Shown here one piece after another: positions 7,792 to 13,874 of a DNA stretch of 25,690 nt; within the stretch, counting starts at the first letter, position 1, and every line of letters starts with the position of its first letter. The notes below the pieces were generated by a model. It searched no databases. It was not told the DNA's origin and was given only the letters and a program-made list of their open reading frames with translations. Source of the DNA: Anaerolineaceae bacterium (GTDB lineage Bacteria; Chloroflexota; Anaerolineae; Anaerolineales; Anaerolineaceae); the NCBI GenBank assembly GCA_003446605.1, contig DMDF01000023.1, positions 1 through 25,690 on the forward strand, in the 5' to 3' direction. Position numbers and translations under genes: made by a program.

Positions 7792-8328
7792 TTAGCGCTC
7801 CATCTGCATAACGGAATTCTGGAAGAATAGCGCTAGAGCAGCCAGGGTCTTCCCATCGTGAATGCTATCTTCGTGCAACATACGCAGGACAGTCTGAATA
7901 GGAAATTGTTCGACATGTAAAAATTCATCCTCATCCATGTCTAAAGGGGATGAAAACAAATCCTGTGCAAGGAAAGCATGGTTGAGTTCGGTCGCATAAC
8001 CAGGAGCTAAGTAATAAGACCCTAACTTCTTCCACTGGCTGGCTGCCATACCGATCTCTTCTCGTATTTCCCTTTTCGCACAACCGATTGGTTCTTCCCC
8101 CTCTTCCATGACACCAGCAGGCAGTTCTAATAATTCGCTGGTGCTCCCAAGCCGGAATTGCTTCACAAACCAGATATTACCATCCGCATCCAGAGGCAAG
8201 ATGGTTACCGAATCGCGATGGTTGATTCGATCATATACCTTTTGCTTTCCATTAGGTAAGATGACTCCGACCTCTTCTACTGTGTAGGTTCTACCTGTAT
8301 AAATGGTTGTGATTTTATCAATTTTCAT
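7792..8328 (-). CDS. Nudix hydrolase, ADP-ribose pyrophosphatase-like
   Basis: A 178-residue protein with a complete Nudix box at residues 72-94: G-x5-E-x7-R-E-x2-E-E-x-G-M, seen as GVMEEGEEP then REIREEIGM. The preceding strand (SELLELPAG) and the following APGYATE-like segment (YYLAPGYATELNH) match the ADP-ribose pyrophosphatase (NudF) group, which hydrolyses ADP-ribose to AMP and ribose 5-phosphate in the cytosol. Substrate assignment within Nudix is by resemblance only. The ATG follows GAGGAATAGG. An intrinsic terminator ends only 28 bases before the start codon, leaving almost no room for an independent promoter. Confidence 0.9.
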   Translation of the reverse strand: MKIDKITTIYTGRTYTVEEVGVILPNGKQKVYDRINHRDSVTILPLDADGNIWFVKQFRLGSTSELLELPAGVMEEGEEPIGCAKREIREEIGMAASQWKKLGSYYLAPGYATELNHAFLAQDLFSSPLDMDEDEFLHVEQFPIQTVLRMLHEDSIHDGKTLAALALFFQNSVMQMER

Positions 8329-8346
8329 CTTAGAAACCTATTCCTC

Positions 8347-8386
8347 ATTAAAATAAAAAACCGCGGAACTAAAATTCCGCGGTTTT
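8347..8386 (-). terminator. Terminator between the lipoprotein and Nudix genes
   Basis: On the minus strand a perfect 12-bp stem (AAAACCGCGGAA with TTCCGCGGTTTT, plus-strand 8357-8368 and 8375-8386), a 6-base loop, then TTTATTTTAA. It follows the lipoprotein stop by 11 bases and sits directly in front of the Nudix ribosome-binding site. Confidence 0.93.
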
Positions 8387-8397
8387 ATTGTCATCAT

Positions 8398-9090
8398 TTA
8401 TTCTGCCGATGTATTGAAAAAATATTCCTGACCGTAGCAATCCGTCCCATAATATGTGCTGCAGTCATCTGATTCGAGCCTTACGATGATGGTCTCGAAA
8501 CCTCGCAGTGTATCAGGAATGGTCAGGGTTACCTGGAATCCGGGGCTGCCGTCTGCGTCATACACAGCAGTGCCAACCACGATTCCCTGGGAAGCTTCAG
8601 TACCGTTGGGGCGCATGGTGAATTTAATGTTCCATCCCTTTAATAACCAGCTGTTAGTACCCTGAATGGTAACGCTCTTATCTTGAATTACGCTGACCGT
8701 GCAGATATATAAACCAGGACCACAGGAAGTATTATTGTAGTTTAGTGTCACTACAGGAGGTAGTCCAGCGGTTGAAGTGGGCAGGGCGGGTACTGCGGTG
8801 GCGGCAGGTGTATTGGTAGCTGCATTGGGTGTTGTGTTCTCTGCTTCGGCTGTAGCTTCTGCGGTCGTTCCTGGGGCGAGGGTTCCTTCTCCTGATGCCA
8901 GTGCCATTGCGGTTTGTGTTCCGGCAATGATTTCCTTCATCAATTGGGATTGGGTTGATACAGGATTTGGAGGTGTTGCATTGGTGGTTGGTACACTATC
9001 TGGGGTACCACTGGCAGGGCGTACACAGGCAGAAAAAACAAGCGATAATAGAATGAACAGAGCTAATGAGAAATAGGCACGCTTTTTCAT
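8398..9090 (-). CDS. Secreted lipoprotein with Thr/Pro-rich linker
   Basis: A 230-residue exported protein. A signal peptide (MKKR, hydrophobic core 5-19) ends at a lipobox-like VFSAC with Cys22; Phe at -3 is unusual but tolerable. Residues 23-110 are a Thr/Ala/Pro-rich linker including the segment EIIAGTQTAMALAS, of a kind common in Anaerolineae surface proteins. Residues 112-230 form a compact, probably beta-rich domain with four Cys (near SCGPGLYIC and DDCSTYYGTDC), suggesting disulphide bonds outside the membrane. I recognise no named domain. The ATG follows AAAGGAG. It has its own promoter with an embedded direct repeat (9148-9176) and a strong terminator after it. Confidence 0.85.
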   Translation of the reverse strand: MKKRAYFSLALFILLSLVFSACVRPASGTPDSVPTTNATPPNPVSTQSQLMKEIIAGTQTAMALASGEGTLAPGTTAEATAEAENTTPNAATNTPAATAVPALPTSTAGLPPVVTLNYNNTSCGPGLYICTVSVIQDKSVTIQGTNSWLLKGWNIKFTMRPNGTEASQGIVVGTAVYDADGSPGFQVTLTIPDTLRGFETIIVRLESDDCSTYYGTDCYGQEYFFNTSAE

Positions 9091-9147
9091 GAAAATCTCC
9101 TTTATTAATCTTCCCTCCGAAAAATAGAAAATAATTCTTATTAATGT

Positions 9148-9176
9148 ATGTTAGCACGTGCCAGTTAGCACGTCAA
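9148..9176 (-). promoter_or_regulatory. Lipoprotein promoter with embedded tandem operator-like repeat
   Basis: On the minus strand TTGACG (9176-9171), a 17-base spacer and TAACAT (9153-9148). The expected start near 9141 gives a leader of about 50 bases. A 10-base direct repeat, GTTAGCACGT on the plus strand, occurs at 9150-9159 and 9164-9173, period 14, one copy overlapping each hexamer. This looks like a binding site for a regulator. The half-site resembles the TTAGCACTC half of CIRCE, but the copies are direct, not inverted. Confidence 0.72.
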
Positions 9177-9180
9177 GGAA

Positions 9181-9220
9181 AAAGAAAGGGTATGAAATAT
9201 GTTTCTCGTACCCTTTCTTT
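9181..9220 (-). terminator. Terminator of the SPFH gene
   Basis: A 12-bp stem, AAAGAAAGGGTA (9181-9192) with TACCCTTTCTTT (9209-9220), enclosing a 16-base loop with an inner GAAA/TTTC helix. It lies 7 bases after the SPFH stop codon on the minus strand and is followed on that strand by TTTTCC. It is also just upstream of the lipoprotein promoter. Confidence 0.8.
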
Positions 9221-9227
9221 GAGTAGA

Positions 9228-10238
9228 TCAGGGTGTTTCGGGGAGCTGAAATATGAAGGGATTTTCATTTGGAAGGAGCATGGTTGTGATGGTGGGCGCA
9301 AGCTTGTTGATATATTGGTAGGTCAGTAGATCAGGATTGTTCTGTAGTATATCAGACAGAAGTTTCAGGGCATCCGCTTCTGCTTGTGCTTCAATCAAAC
9401 GCGCTTCTGCCGCACCTTCGGCTTCGATGATCCTTGCTTCAGCCTCACCTCGTGCGAGTTCCACGGCTTGCAGTGCTTCCTGTTTCTTTTGCTCCACGAC
9501 AAATTTCTGTTGTTCAACTTGCTGTTCCGCTATTTGTTTCTGTTCTACCGAGGCAGCATACTCTGGTGAGAAGGTGATATTGCGCAGCACGAAATCAACC
9601 ATGTGCAATCCATTTTCTGCTAACTTCTCTGAAAGTTGTGTTTCAATGTAATCTACCAGTTCAAACCGTTTTTCGCTGATGATTTCCTCCACGCCAAATT
9701 TTGATACACCATCCCTGATGACACCGCGCGATTGTGCGCGTACCAGATCTGTCGCGTAGCGATCTTGCCACAAGATATGGACTTGAACTACTTTTTGCGG
9801 GTCAATCTCAAAAATAACACTGGCATCCACAAATATTTCCTGCCCATCAGAGGTTCGAGCGGAAATAGAATCATCACCAATGACATCACCTTCATTTTGT
9901 ACAATCGACATGGTATAGGTTTGCCGAGAGATTGGATAGATCTCAACTCTTTCGAAGAAAGGAATGATCCATCGTAGCCCTGGTTGAAGAACCTGGCTGC
10001 GGTAACCATCTGGATTCAACGCAGAAATAACCATCCCTCTTTCCTGTGGTTCAATAAAGACCAGCCCTGCGCTGAGGACGGAAAACACCAGACTGATAAT
10101 TACTATTGTAGTGATGGTACGGCGGCTGTTTTTGACCGGCTTCCCGCGGGCGGATTGCAGAAGGATGTACACAACCACTCCAATCACTGCCAACCATAAG
10201 ACCACCGAGATTCCTGCAAGTAGATCAGTAATTCTCAT
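9228..10238 (-). CDS. SPFH/band-7 (prohibitin-like) membrane protein
   Basis: A 336-residue membrane-anchored protein. Two hydrophobic helices (about 7-28 and 42-63) precede an SPFH/band-7 domain (about 60-225) beginning FIEPQERGMVISALNPDGYR and containing GLRWIIPFFERVEIYP and the TSDGQEIFVDASVIFEID strand region typical of prohibitins. Residues 228-300 are an Ala/Glu/Gln-rich coiled coil (EQQVEQQKFVVEQKKQEAL and the EAEARIIEAEGAAEARLIEA repeats). SPFH proteins assemble into ring- or cage-like membrane complexes and often regulate membrane proteases, but no NfeD or FtsH partner is visible here. The ATG follows AAAGGAG. The -10/-35 is unclear; two TTTATC copies about ten bases apart lie upstream (10269-10289). 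Confidence 0.92.
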   Translation of the reverse strand: MRITDLLAGISVVLWLAVIGVVVYILLQSARGKPVKNSRRTITTIVIISLVFSVLSAGLVFIEPQERGMVISALNPDGYRSQVLQPGLRWIIPFFERVEIYPISRQTYTMSIVQNEGDVIGDDSISARTSDGQEIFVDASVIFEIDPQKVVQVHILWQDRYATDLVRAQSRGVIRDGVSKFGVEEIISEKRFELVDYIETQLSEKLAENGLHMVDFVLRNITFSPEYAASVEQKQIAEQQVEQQKFVVEQKKQEALQAVELARGEAEARIIEAEGAAEARLIEAQAEADALKLLSDILQNNPDLLTYQYINKLAPTITTMLLPNENPFIFQLPETP

Positions 10239-10316
10239 TTCTTCTCCTTTAAATTAATCCTTTATATGATTATGATAAACTTTGATAAATTTTGTATTAA
10301 CTCTGTATTAAAACGG

Positions 10317-10332
10317 GCAACATGGTCGTTGC
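10317..10332 (-). terminator. Weak terminator after dtd
   Basis: On the minus strand GCAAC (10332-10328) pairs with GTTGC (10321-10317) around a 6-base loop, followed by CCGTTTTAAT. The stem is only 5 bp and overlaps the dtd stop codon, so confidence is low. Confidence 0.35.
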
Positions 10333-10769
10333 TAATTCTCTAACCAGATGGTGACCGGTCCATCATTGACCAGGGAGACCAGCATATGCGCGCCGAAAAC
10401 ACCTTCCTTCACGGTGAGTCCACATTCACGTAATTTCCCGCAAAATTCAGCAATCAATGGTTGTGCGATTTCAGGGGGAGCTGCTTTAACGAATGAAGGA
10501 CGGTTCCCTTTGTGCGTGTTAGCCATCAAGGTGAATTGCGAGATGACCAGGATTTCACCCTGAATATCCATAACTGAAAGATTCATTTTCCCCTGTTTAT
10601 CCTCAAATATGCGCAGGTTGGCGATCTTTTTGCTCAGCGCCAGCACATTTTCAGAGCTGTCATCCTGTTCGACTCCCAATAGCACCAGCAAACCTTGCTT
10701 GACAGCGGAAATAAGCTGTCCGTCAACGGCTACAGAACTCTGGGAAACACGCTGCAATAATGCTTTCAT
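10332..10769 (-). CDS. dtd: D-aminoacyl-tRNA deacylase
   Basis: A 145-residue cytosolic proofreading enzyme that removes D-amino acids (and glycine mischarged on tRNA-Ala) from tRNA. Both family signatures are present: SQFTL (77-81) followed by KGNRPSF, and NDGPVT (135-140) with the Gly-cis-Pro pair Gly137-Pro138 that forms the chiral selectivity filter. Length is standard. It starts 15 bases after the trpS stop, with only a weak Shine-Dalgarno (AATGAG), so translation is probably coupled to trpS. This places a tRNA-charging enzyme and a charged-tRNA editing enzyme in one transcript. Confidence 0.95.
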   Translation of the reverse strand: MKALLQRVSQSSVAVDGQLISAVKQGLLVLLGVEQDDSSENVLALSKKIANLRIFEDKQGKMNLSVMDIQGEILVISQFTLMANTHKGNRPSFVKAAPPEIAQPLIAEFCGKLRECGLTVKEGVFGAHMLVSLVNDGPVTIWLEN

Positions 10770-10784
10770 CTCATTTTATAAGGA

Positions 10785-11771
10785 TTAGGGCAAACCGACG
10801 GCATCTCGTACTTCACGCATGGTTTCCTTGGCAATGACGCTGGCTCTTTTTGCGCCGTTATCCAGAACTTCCCAAACATGCTTGGGATTTGTTGCGATCT
10901 CAGCGCGTTTGGCACGGAAAGGAACCAAATGTGCATTGAGGTTTTTGGCATACAGTTTTTTACAATCCACGCAACCGATGCCAGCGCGCCGGCACTCTGT
11001 ATTGACCATTTCTATCTCATCTGGTGAGGAAAAGATTTTATGCATGGTAAAGACGTTGCATACATCCGGATTACCCGGGTCATTACGACGCAAGCGTTGT
11101 GGATCGGTGAGCATCTGCATCACCCGTTGTTGGGTTTCTTCGGGACTGGCAGCGATCTCAATATGGTTATTGAGACTCTTGCCCATCTTTTGTTGCCCAT
11201 CAATACCCAATACCTTTGGTACTTCTGTGACCTTCATCTTCGGTTCGATCAGCACTTTTTTTCCATAGCGGTGGTTGAACGAACGTGCAATTTCCCGTGT
11301 GAATTCAATGTGCGGTGCTTGATCTACCCCAACCGGAACGAAATTAGCTTTATACAGCATGATATCTGCTGCCATCAAAACCGGGTAACCGACCAGCCCG
11401 TAATTTACATTATTGGGTTGATCGCGGACTTTTTCTTTGAACGTGGGTAGATCGGTAAGTTTTCCGAGCGGCGTGACCATGGAAAGCAGCGTGTGCAGTT
11501 CCATTACTTCAGGTACATGGCTTTGGATAAACACGATCGTTTCTTCCGGTCGCACTCCTGCTGCCAACCAATCGAGTGCCATTTCCAGTGTGTTTTGCTT
11601 CAAATCCCGGGTGGTTTCTACAGTAGTGAGGGCATGAATATCTACAATACAATAAATGCACTCGAATTCATCTTGAAGATTCACATAGTTCTTGATTGCA
11701 CCCAGGTAGTTACCCAGATGCTGCCTTCCGGTCGGTCTGGCGCCAGAAAAGACACGTCCTTTTTTACCCAT
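10785..11771 (-). CDS. trpS: Tryptophan--tRNA ligase
   Basis: A 328-residue class I aminoacyl-tRNA synthetase charging tRNA-Trp. The HIGH-type motif is HLGN (18-21) in RPTGRQHLGNYLGAI, and the KMSKS-type loop is KMGKS (195-199) in GIDGQQKMGKSLNN. DIHALT (44-49), the GYPVLMAADI segment (128-137) and VGVDQAPHIE (148-157) are typical of bacterial TrpRS. Length is normal (about 330). Its start overlaps the end of the upstream Rdx gene in ATGGGTAA, with AGAGGGA as ribosome-binding site, so the two are translationally coupled. No tryptophan-type leader peptide is visible upstream. Confidence 0.97.
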   Translation of the reverse strand: MGKKGRVFSGARPTGRQHLGNYLGAIKNYVNLQDEFECIYCIVDIHALTTVETTRDLKQNTLEMALDWLAAGVRPEETIVFIQSHVPEVMELHTLLSMVTPLGKLTDLPTFKEKVRDQPNNVNYGLVGYPVLMAADIMLYKANFVPVGVDQAPHIEFTREIARSFNHRYGKKVLIEPKMKVTEVPKVLGIDGQQKMGKSLNNHIEIAASPEETQQRVMQMLTDPQRLRRNDPGNPDVCNVFTMHKIFSSPDEIEMVNTECRRAGIGCVDCKKLYAKNLNAHLVPFRAKRAEIATNPKHVWEVLDNGAKRASVIAKETMREVRDAVGLP

Positions 11772-12024
11772 TCCCTCTATCCTTTTTTTGCAATAAAATG
11801 AGATTGATAATTTCGTCTGGCTGAGGTAATCTACCGCTTTTTTGTTTTGAGTAGATCAATTCATCATTCACCATGACTTCGAATGTTCCTATTTTTTTTG
11901 AGGGAATCAACGTAATAGCATCTTTCGGCAATCCAAATTGATCTTGCAGGATGGCAGCCAGATCCGTTGCGCTTTTCTCAAATTGGCAGGGCACACAATA
12001 TTCAATAGATAGTTTGTTGATCAT
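11764..12024 (-). CDS. SelT/SelW/SelH (Rdx) family thioredoxin-like protein
   Basis: An 86-residue protein of the Rdx family. The redox motif is C-V-P-C at residues 10-13, in the position where selenoprotein W has C-x-x-U, so this is the all-cysteine form. The following pattern (GLPKDAITLIPSKKIGTFEV then a short strand, and SGRLPQPDEI near the end) matches the family, whose members are small thioredoxin-like proteins of uncertain substrate. The ATG at 12024 is preferred because GGGAG lies seven bases upstream; a TTG twelve bases further out overlaps that site. It is the first gene of an Rdx-trpS-dtd unit; a TATAAT on the minus strand (12054-12049) sits 24 bases upstream but has no good -35. 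Confidence 0.87.
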   Translation of the reverse strand: MINKLSIEYCVPCQFEKSATDLAAILQDQFGLPKDAITLIPSKKIGTFEVMVNDELIYSKQKSGRLPQPDEIINLILLQKKDRGNG

Positions 12025-12048
12025 GATAGCTCCCAAATGAATGTCACC

Positions 12049-12054
12049 ATTATA
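12049..12054 (-). promoter_or_regulatory. -10 element of the Rdx-trpS-dtd operon
   Basis: A perfect TATAAT on the minus strand, predicting a start near 12042 and an 18-base leader that carries the GGGAG ribosome-binding site. The -35 region (CCAAAG at 17 bases) is poor, so an activator or another sigma factor may be needed. Confidence 0.45.
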
Positions 12055-12077
12055 ACGTAAACAGGCTGACCCTTTGG

Positions 12078-12083
12078 TAAAAT
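12078..12083 (+). promoter_or_regulatory. -10 element for a probably leaderless transcript
   Basis: TAAAAT at 12078-12083 ends six bases before the ATG at 12090. The expected start is the A of ATG itself, and there is no Shine-Dalgarno sequence, so the phosphoglycosyl transferase mRNA may be leaderless. No clear -35 is seen. Confidence 0.4.
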
Positions 12084-12089
12084 CAAGCT

Positions 12090-12716
12090 ATGATAGGATT
12101 TCCGCGGGGTATTCCGATACATAAAAGGATATTTGATATTTTTTTTTCTTTATTATTGCTGATCCTTCTCTCACCGCTGTTCGTCGTTCTCTTTTTCATT
12201 GTACTGATCAGCCAGGGATACCCGGTATTCTTTTGCCAGGATCGACCCGGCTTGCGTGGAGAGCTCTTCCGCTTGTGGAAATTCCGCACCATGCGAGATA
12301 AGCGGGATGAAAAGGGGGATTTACTCCCTGATGCCGATCGACTTACTTCTGTAGGAAGATTTCTCCGTAGATACAGTCTGGATGAATTGCCGGAGTTGGT
12401 GAATGTTTTCAAGGGCGAGATGAGTTTGGTGGGACCACGACCGCTTCTTGTTGCTTATTTAGAAAGATATTCACCAGAGCAGGCGCGCCGGCATGAAGTA
12501 CTGCCCGGGATGACCGGGTGGGCGCAGGTCAATGGGCGCAATGCTATCTCCTGGCAGAAAAAATTCGAATTGGATGTATGGTATGTGGACCATTGGTCAT
12601 TCAGGTTGGATTTAAAGATTTTATGGATGACTGCTGGCAAGGTCATTCACGGCAGCGGTATCTCTCAACCTGGTAGAGCTACCATGGATGAATTCATGGG
12701 GAATGATGAAAAATAG
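12090..12716 (+). CDS. Polyprenyl-phosphate phosphoglycosyl transferase (PglC/WcaJ C-terminal-domain type)
   Basis: A 208-residue monotopic membrane enzyme that transfers a sugar phosphate from a nucleotide sugar to undecaprenyl phosphate, starting glycan assembly at the inner face of the membrane. It is the small form with only the catalytic domain (bacterial sugar transferase family). Seen in order: KRIFDIFFS and a re-entrant hydrophobic helix (12-40), GxPVFF with Q-D-R-P-G (45-54), KFRTM (64-68), the catalytic Asp-Glu pair in SLDELPEL (Asp98, Glu99), LVGPRP (113-118) and PGMTGWAQVNGR (139-150). No Shine-Dalgarno precedes the ATG; a -10-like TAAAAT is positioned for leaderless transcription. 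It ends five bases from the convergent lipoprotein gene. The sugar is not predictable. Confidence 0.95.
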   Translation: MIGFPRGIPIHKRIFDIFFSLLLLILLSPLFVVLFFIVLISQGYPVFFCQDRPGLRGELFRLWKFRTMRDKRDEKGDLLPDADRLTSVGRFLRRYSLDELPELVNVFKGEMSLVGPRPLLVAYLERYSPEQARRHEVLPGMTGWAQVNGRNAISWQKKFELDVWYVDHWSFRLDLKILWMTAGKVIHGSGISQPGRATMDEFMGNDEK

Positions 12717-12721
12717 AACGA

Positions 12722-13720
12722 TCATTCTGCCATGGGGTTCAGAGTATAGATTCGACCTGCTTGTAATTCCGCGATTACATCTTGGATGATCTGCTGTTTA
12801 CCGGTACTGATGAACCCGGATTGGGTATCCGCCAGAGACAGGCTGGCATTGATGGTTTGACCGCCATTGCCTTGCAATACAGCATCCCAGATTTCTTTTA
12901 TAGGTGTGAATCCATCGATGAGGAATGTGCCAGCCCAGATCGGGAATGCTTCAGCAGGCGGGGTTGCAATACCGAGAATTTTCACATTTGTCTGGGCAAT
13001 GTGATTGAAAAGTTCCGTCGAATAAGCTTGCGGGGGAATGTACATATACAGGATTGTATTGAAATTCACTTCGTCGAAAGCGGTTATCCAATCGGCAGCT
13101 GGGCTGGATTGAGGGATTTCTTTTGTGAACGGATAGCTGTTCAAGGGAGATATCAAAGCGCTACATGACCCACAGAAGAATTTTGCACCATTCTTATAGG
13201 CGACGTTTTTGGCACTATCTTCGCTGGTTAACAATCCACCACCGCGAAAGTTTTCTGCTAGCATCACGGAGGCATAGCCAGCCATGAAGGTTTGATAGGT
13301 GCTGTCAGCACGGATGATGGAAACGTTATGTGATGGGGTCCATTCTTGGTCGCTGATCACGATAAATTGGGTGTTTGGGGCAGAGTTTGCCAAACTCCCC
13401 AGGTTGTTGGGGTGGTACAGGTAAACCAGCACTTTAATATCCGGTGTGATCTCGCGTGAATTGATGGATATTTGGGATTCAAATTCCAGACCTGAAGCGG
13501 TGGCAAGTTCCTGCACGGTTGAATTTGCTTTTTCCAGTGTCCAGGAATCCTGAACATCTCCTGTGATGACAACCACTCTGTCTGGTGCTGTTGTTGGGCT
13601 GGGTAAGATTTCCATAGCAGGGGTATCCTGAACAACGGCAGGTTCATTTTTAGGGGAGCATGCGAACAGCGTGCTACCGATCAAAACATACAGGAGGATT
13701 CTGGACAAAAATTTTCTCAT
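12722..13720 (-). CDS. BMP-family substrate-binding lipoprotein
   Basis: A 332-residue lipoprotein. The signal peptide ends at the lipobox LFAC with Cys21, followed by a Pro/Thr-rich tether (to about 46). The rest resembles the basic-membrane-protein (PnrA-like) periplasmic binding family: QFIVISDQ (118-125), a TFMAGYASVML segment (144-154), KNGAKFF and the late DGFTPIKEIWDAVLQGNG. Such proteins bind nucleosides or other small ligands outside the membrane. No ABC permease or ATPase gene is nearby, so this may be an orphan receptor. A CGSC pair (Cys183, Cys186) in the middle of the domain is unusual. There is no Shine-Dalgarno; TAAAAT seven bases before the ATG suggests a leaderless mRNA whose promoter overlaps the divergent phosphomutase promoter. 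Confidence 0.78.
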   Translation of the reverse strand: MRKFLSRILLYVLIGSTLFACSPKNEPAVVQDTPAMEILPSPTTAPDRVVVITGDVQDSWTLEKANSTVQELATASGLEFESQISINSREITPDIKVLVYLYHPNNLGSLANSAPNTQFIVISDQEWTPSHNVSIIRADSTYQTFMAGYASVMLAENFRGGGLLTSEDSAKNVAYKNGAKFFCGSCSALISPLNSYPFTKEIPQSSPAADWITAFDEVNFNTILYMYIPPQAYSTELFNHIAQTNVKILGIATPPAEAFPIWAGTFLIDGFTPIKEIWDAVLQGNGGQTINASLSLADTQSGFISTGKQQIIQDVIAELQAGRIYTLNPMAE

Positions 13721-13727
13721 AGGCGGT

Positions 13728-13733
13728 ATTTTA
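13728..13733 (-). promoter_or_regulatory. -10 element of the BMP-type lipoprotein gene
   Basis: TAAAAT on the minus strand ends seven bases before the ATG at 13720, so the mRNA should start at or next to the start codon; no Shine-Dalgarno is present. It physically overlaps the -35 of the divergent phosphomutase promoter (13730-13735). The -35 region is unconvincing. Confidence 0.4.
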
Positions 13734-13759
13734 CACCATGTAAGGGATTAGGTTATAAT
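13730..13759 (+). promoter_or_regulatory. Promoter of the phosphomutase gene
   Basis: TTTACA (13730-13735, five of six consensus positions), an 18-base spacer and a perfect TATAAT (13754-13759). Transcription should start near 13766, giving a leader of about 109 bases with a terminator-like hairpin. Confidence 0.75.
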
Positions 13760-13793
13760 ATTTAAGTGATATCTGAAAGAGATGTTTGATCTT

Positions 13794-13842
13794 CGATGGA
13801 ACGCTTAGCCCGCTGTGAGTTTCTCTCAGGCGGACTTTTTAT
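13794..13842 (+). promoter_or_regulatory. Phosphomutase leader element: CGATGGA box plus terminator-like hairpin
   Basis: CGATGGA at 13794-13800 is followed by a hairpin: AG (13807-13808) with CT (13835-13836), a C-A mismatch, CCG (13810-13812) with CGG (13831-13833), an unpaired G (13830), CTG (13813-13815) with CAG (13827-13829), loop of 11 bases, then TTTTATT. The layout parallels the rpsU leader element (2447-2494). The ATG of the box opens a 29-codon frame (13796-13885) overlapping the phosphomutase start out of frame, and an 8-codon frame, MFDLRWNA (13782-13808), ends at the base of the hairpin. Together these suggest attenuation or translation-coupled control. Confidence 0.5.
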
Positions 13843-13874
13843 TAGGACGAATTCAATCTGCGGGAGAAAAAGAA

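Noticed and set aside
9150..9173. A CIRCE (HrcA) operator at the lipoprotein promoter
   Set aside because: CIRCE is an inverted repeat of TTAGCACTC; here the two TTAGCACGT copies are direct repeats 14 bases apart.
13815..13874. A 20-residue N-terminal extension of the phosphomutase
   Set aside because: It covers the leader hairpin and its U-tract; the family N-terminus MPINFGTDGWR begins at the ATG with a GGGAG site at 13875.
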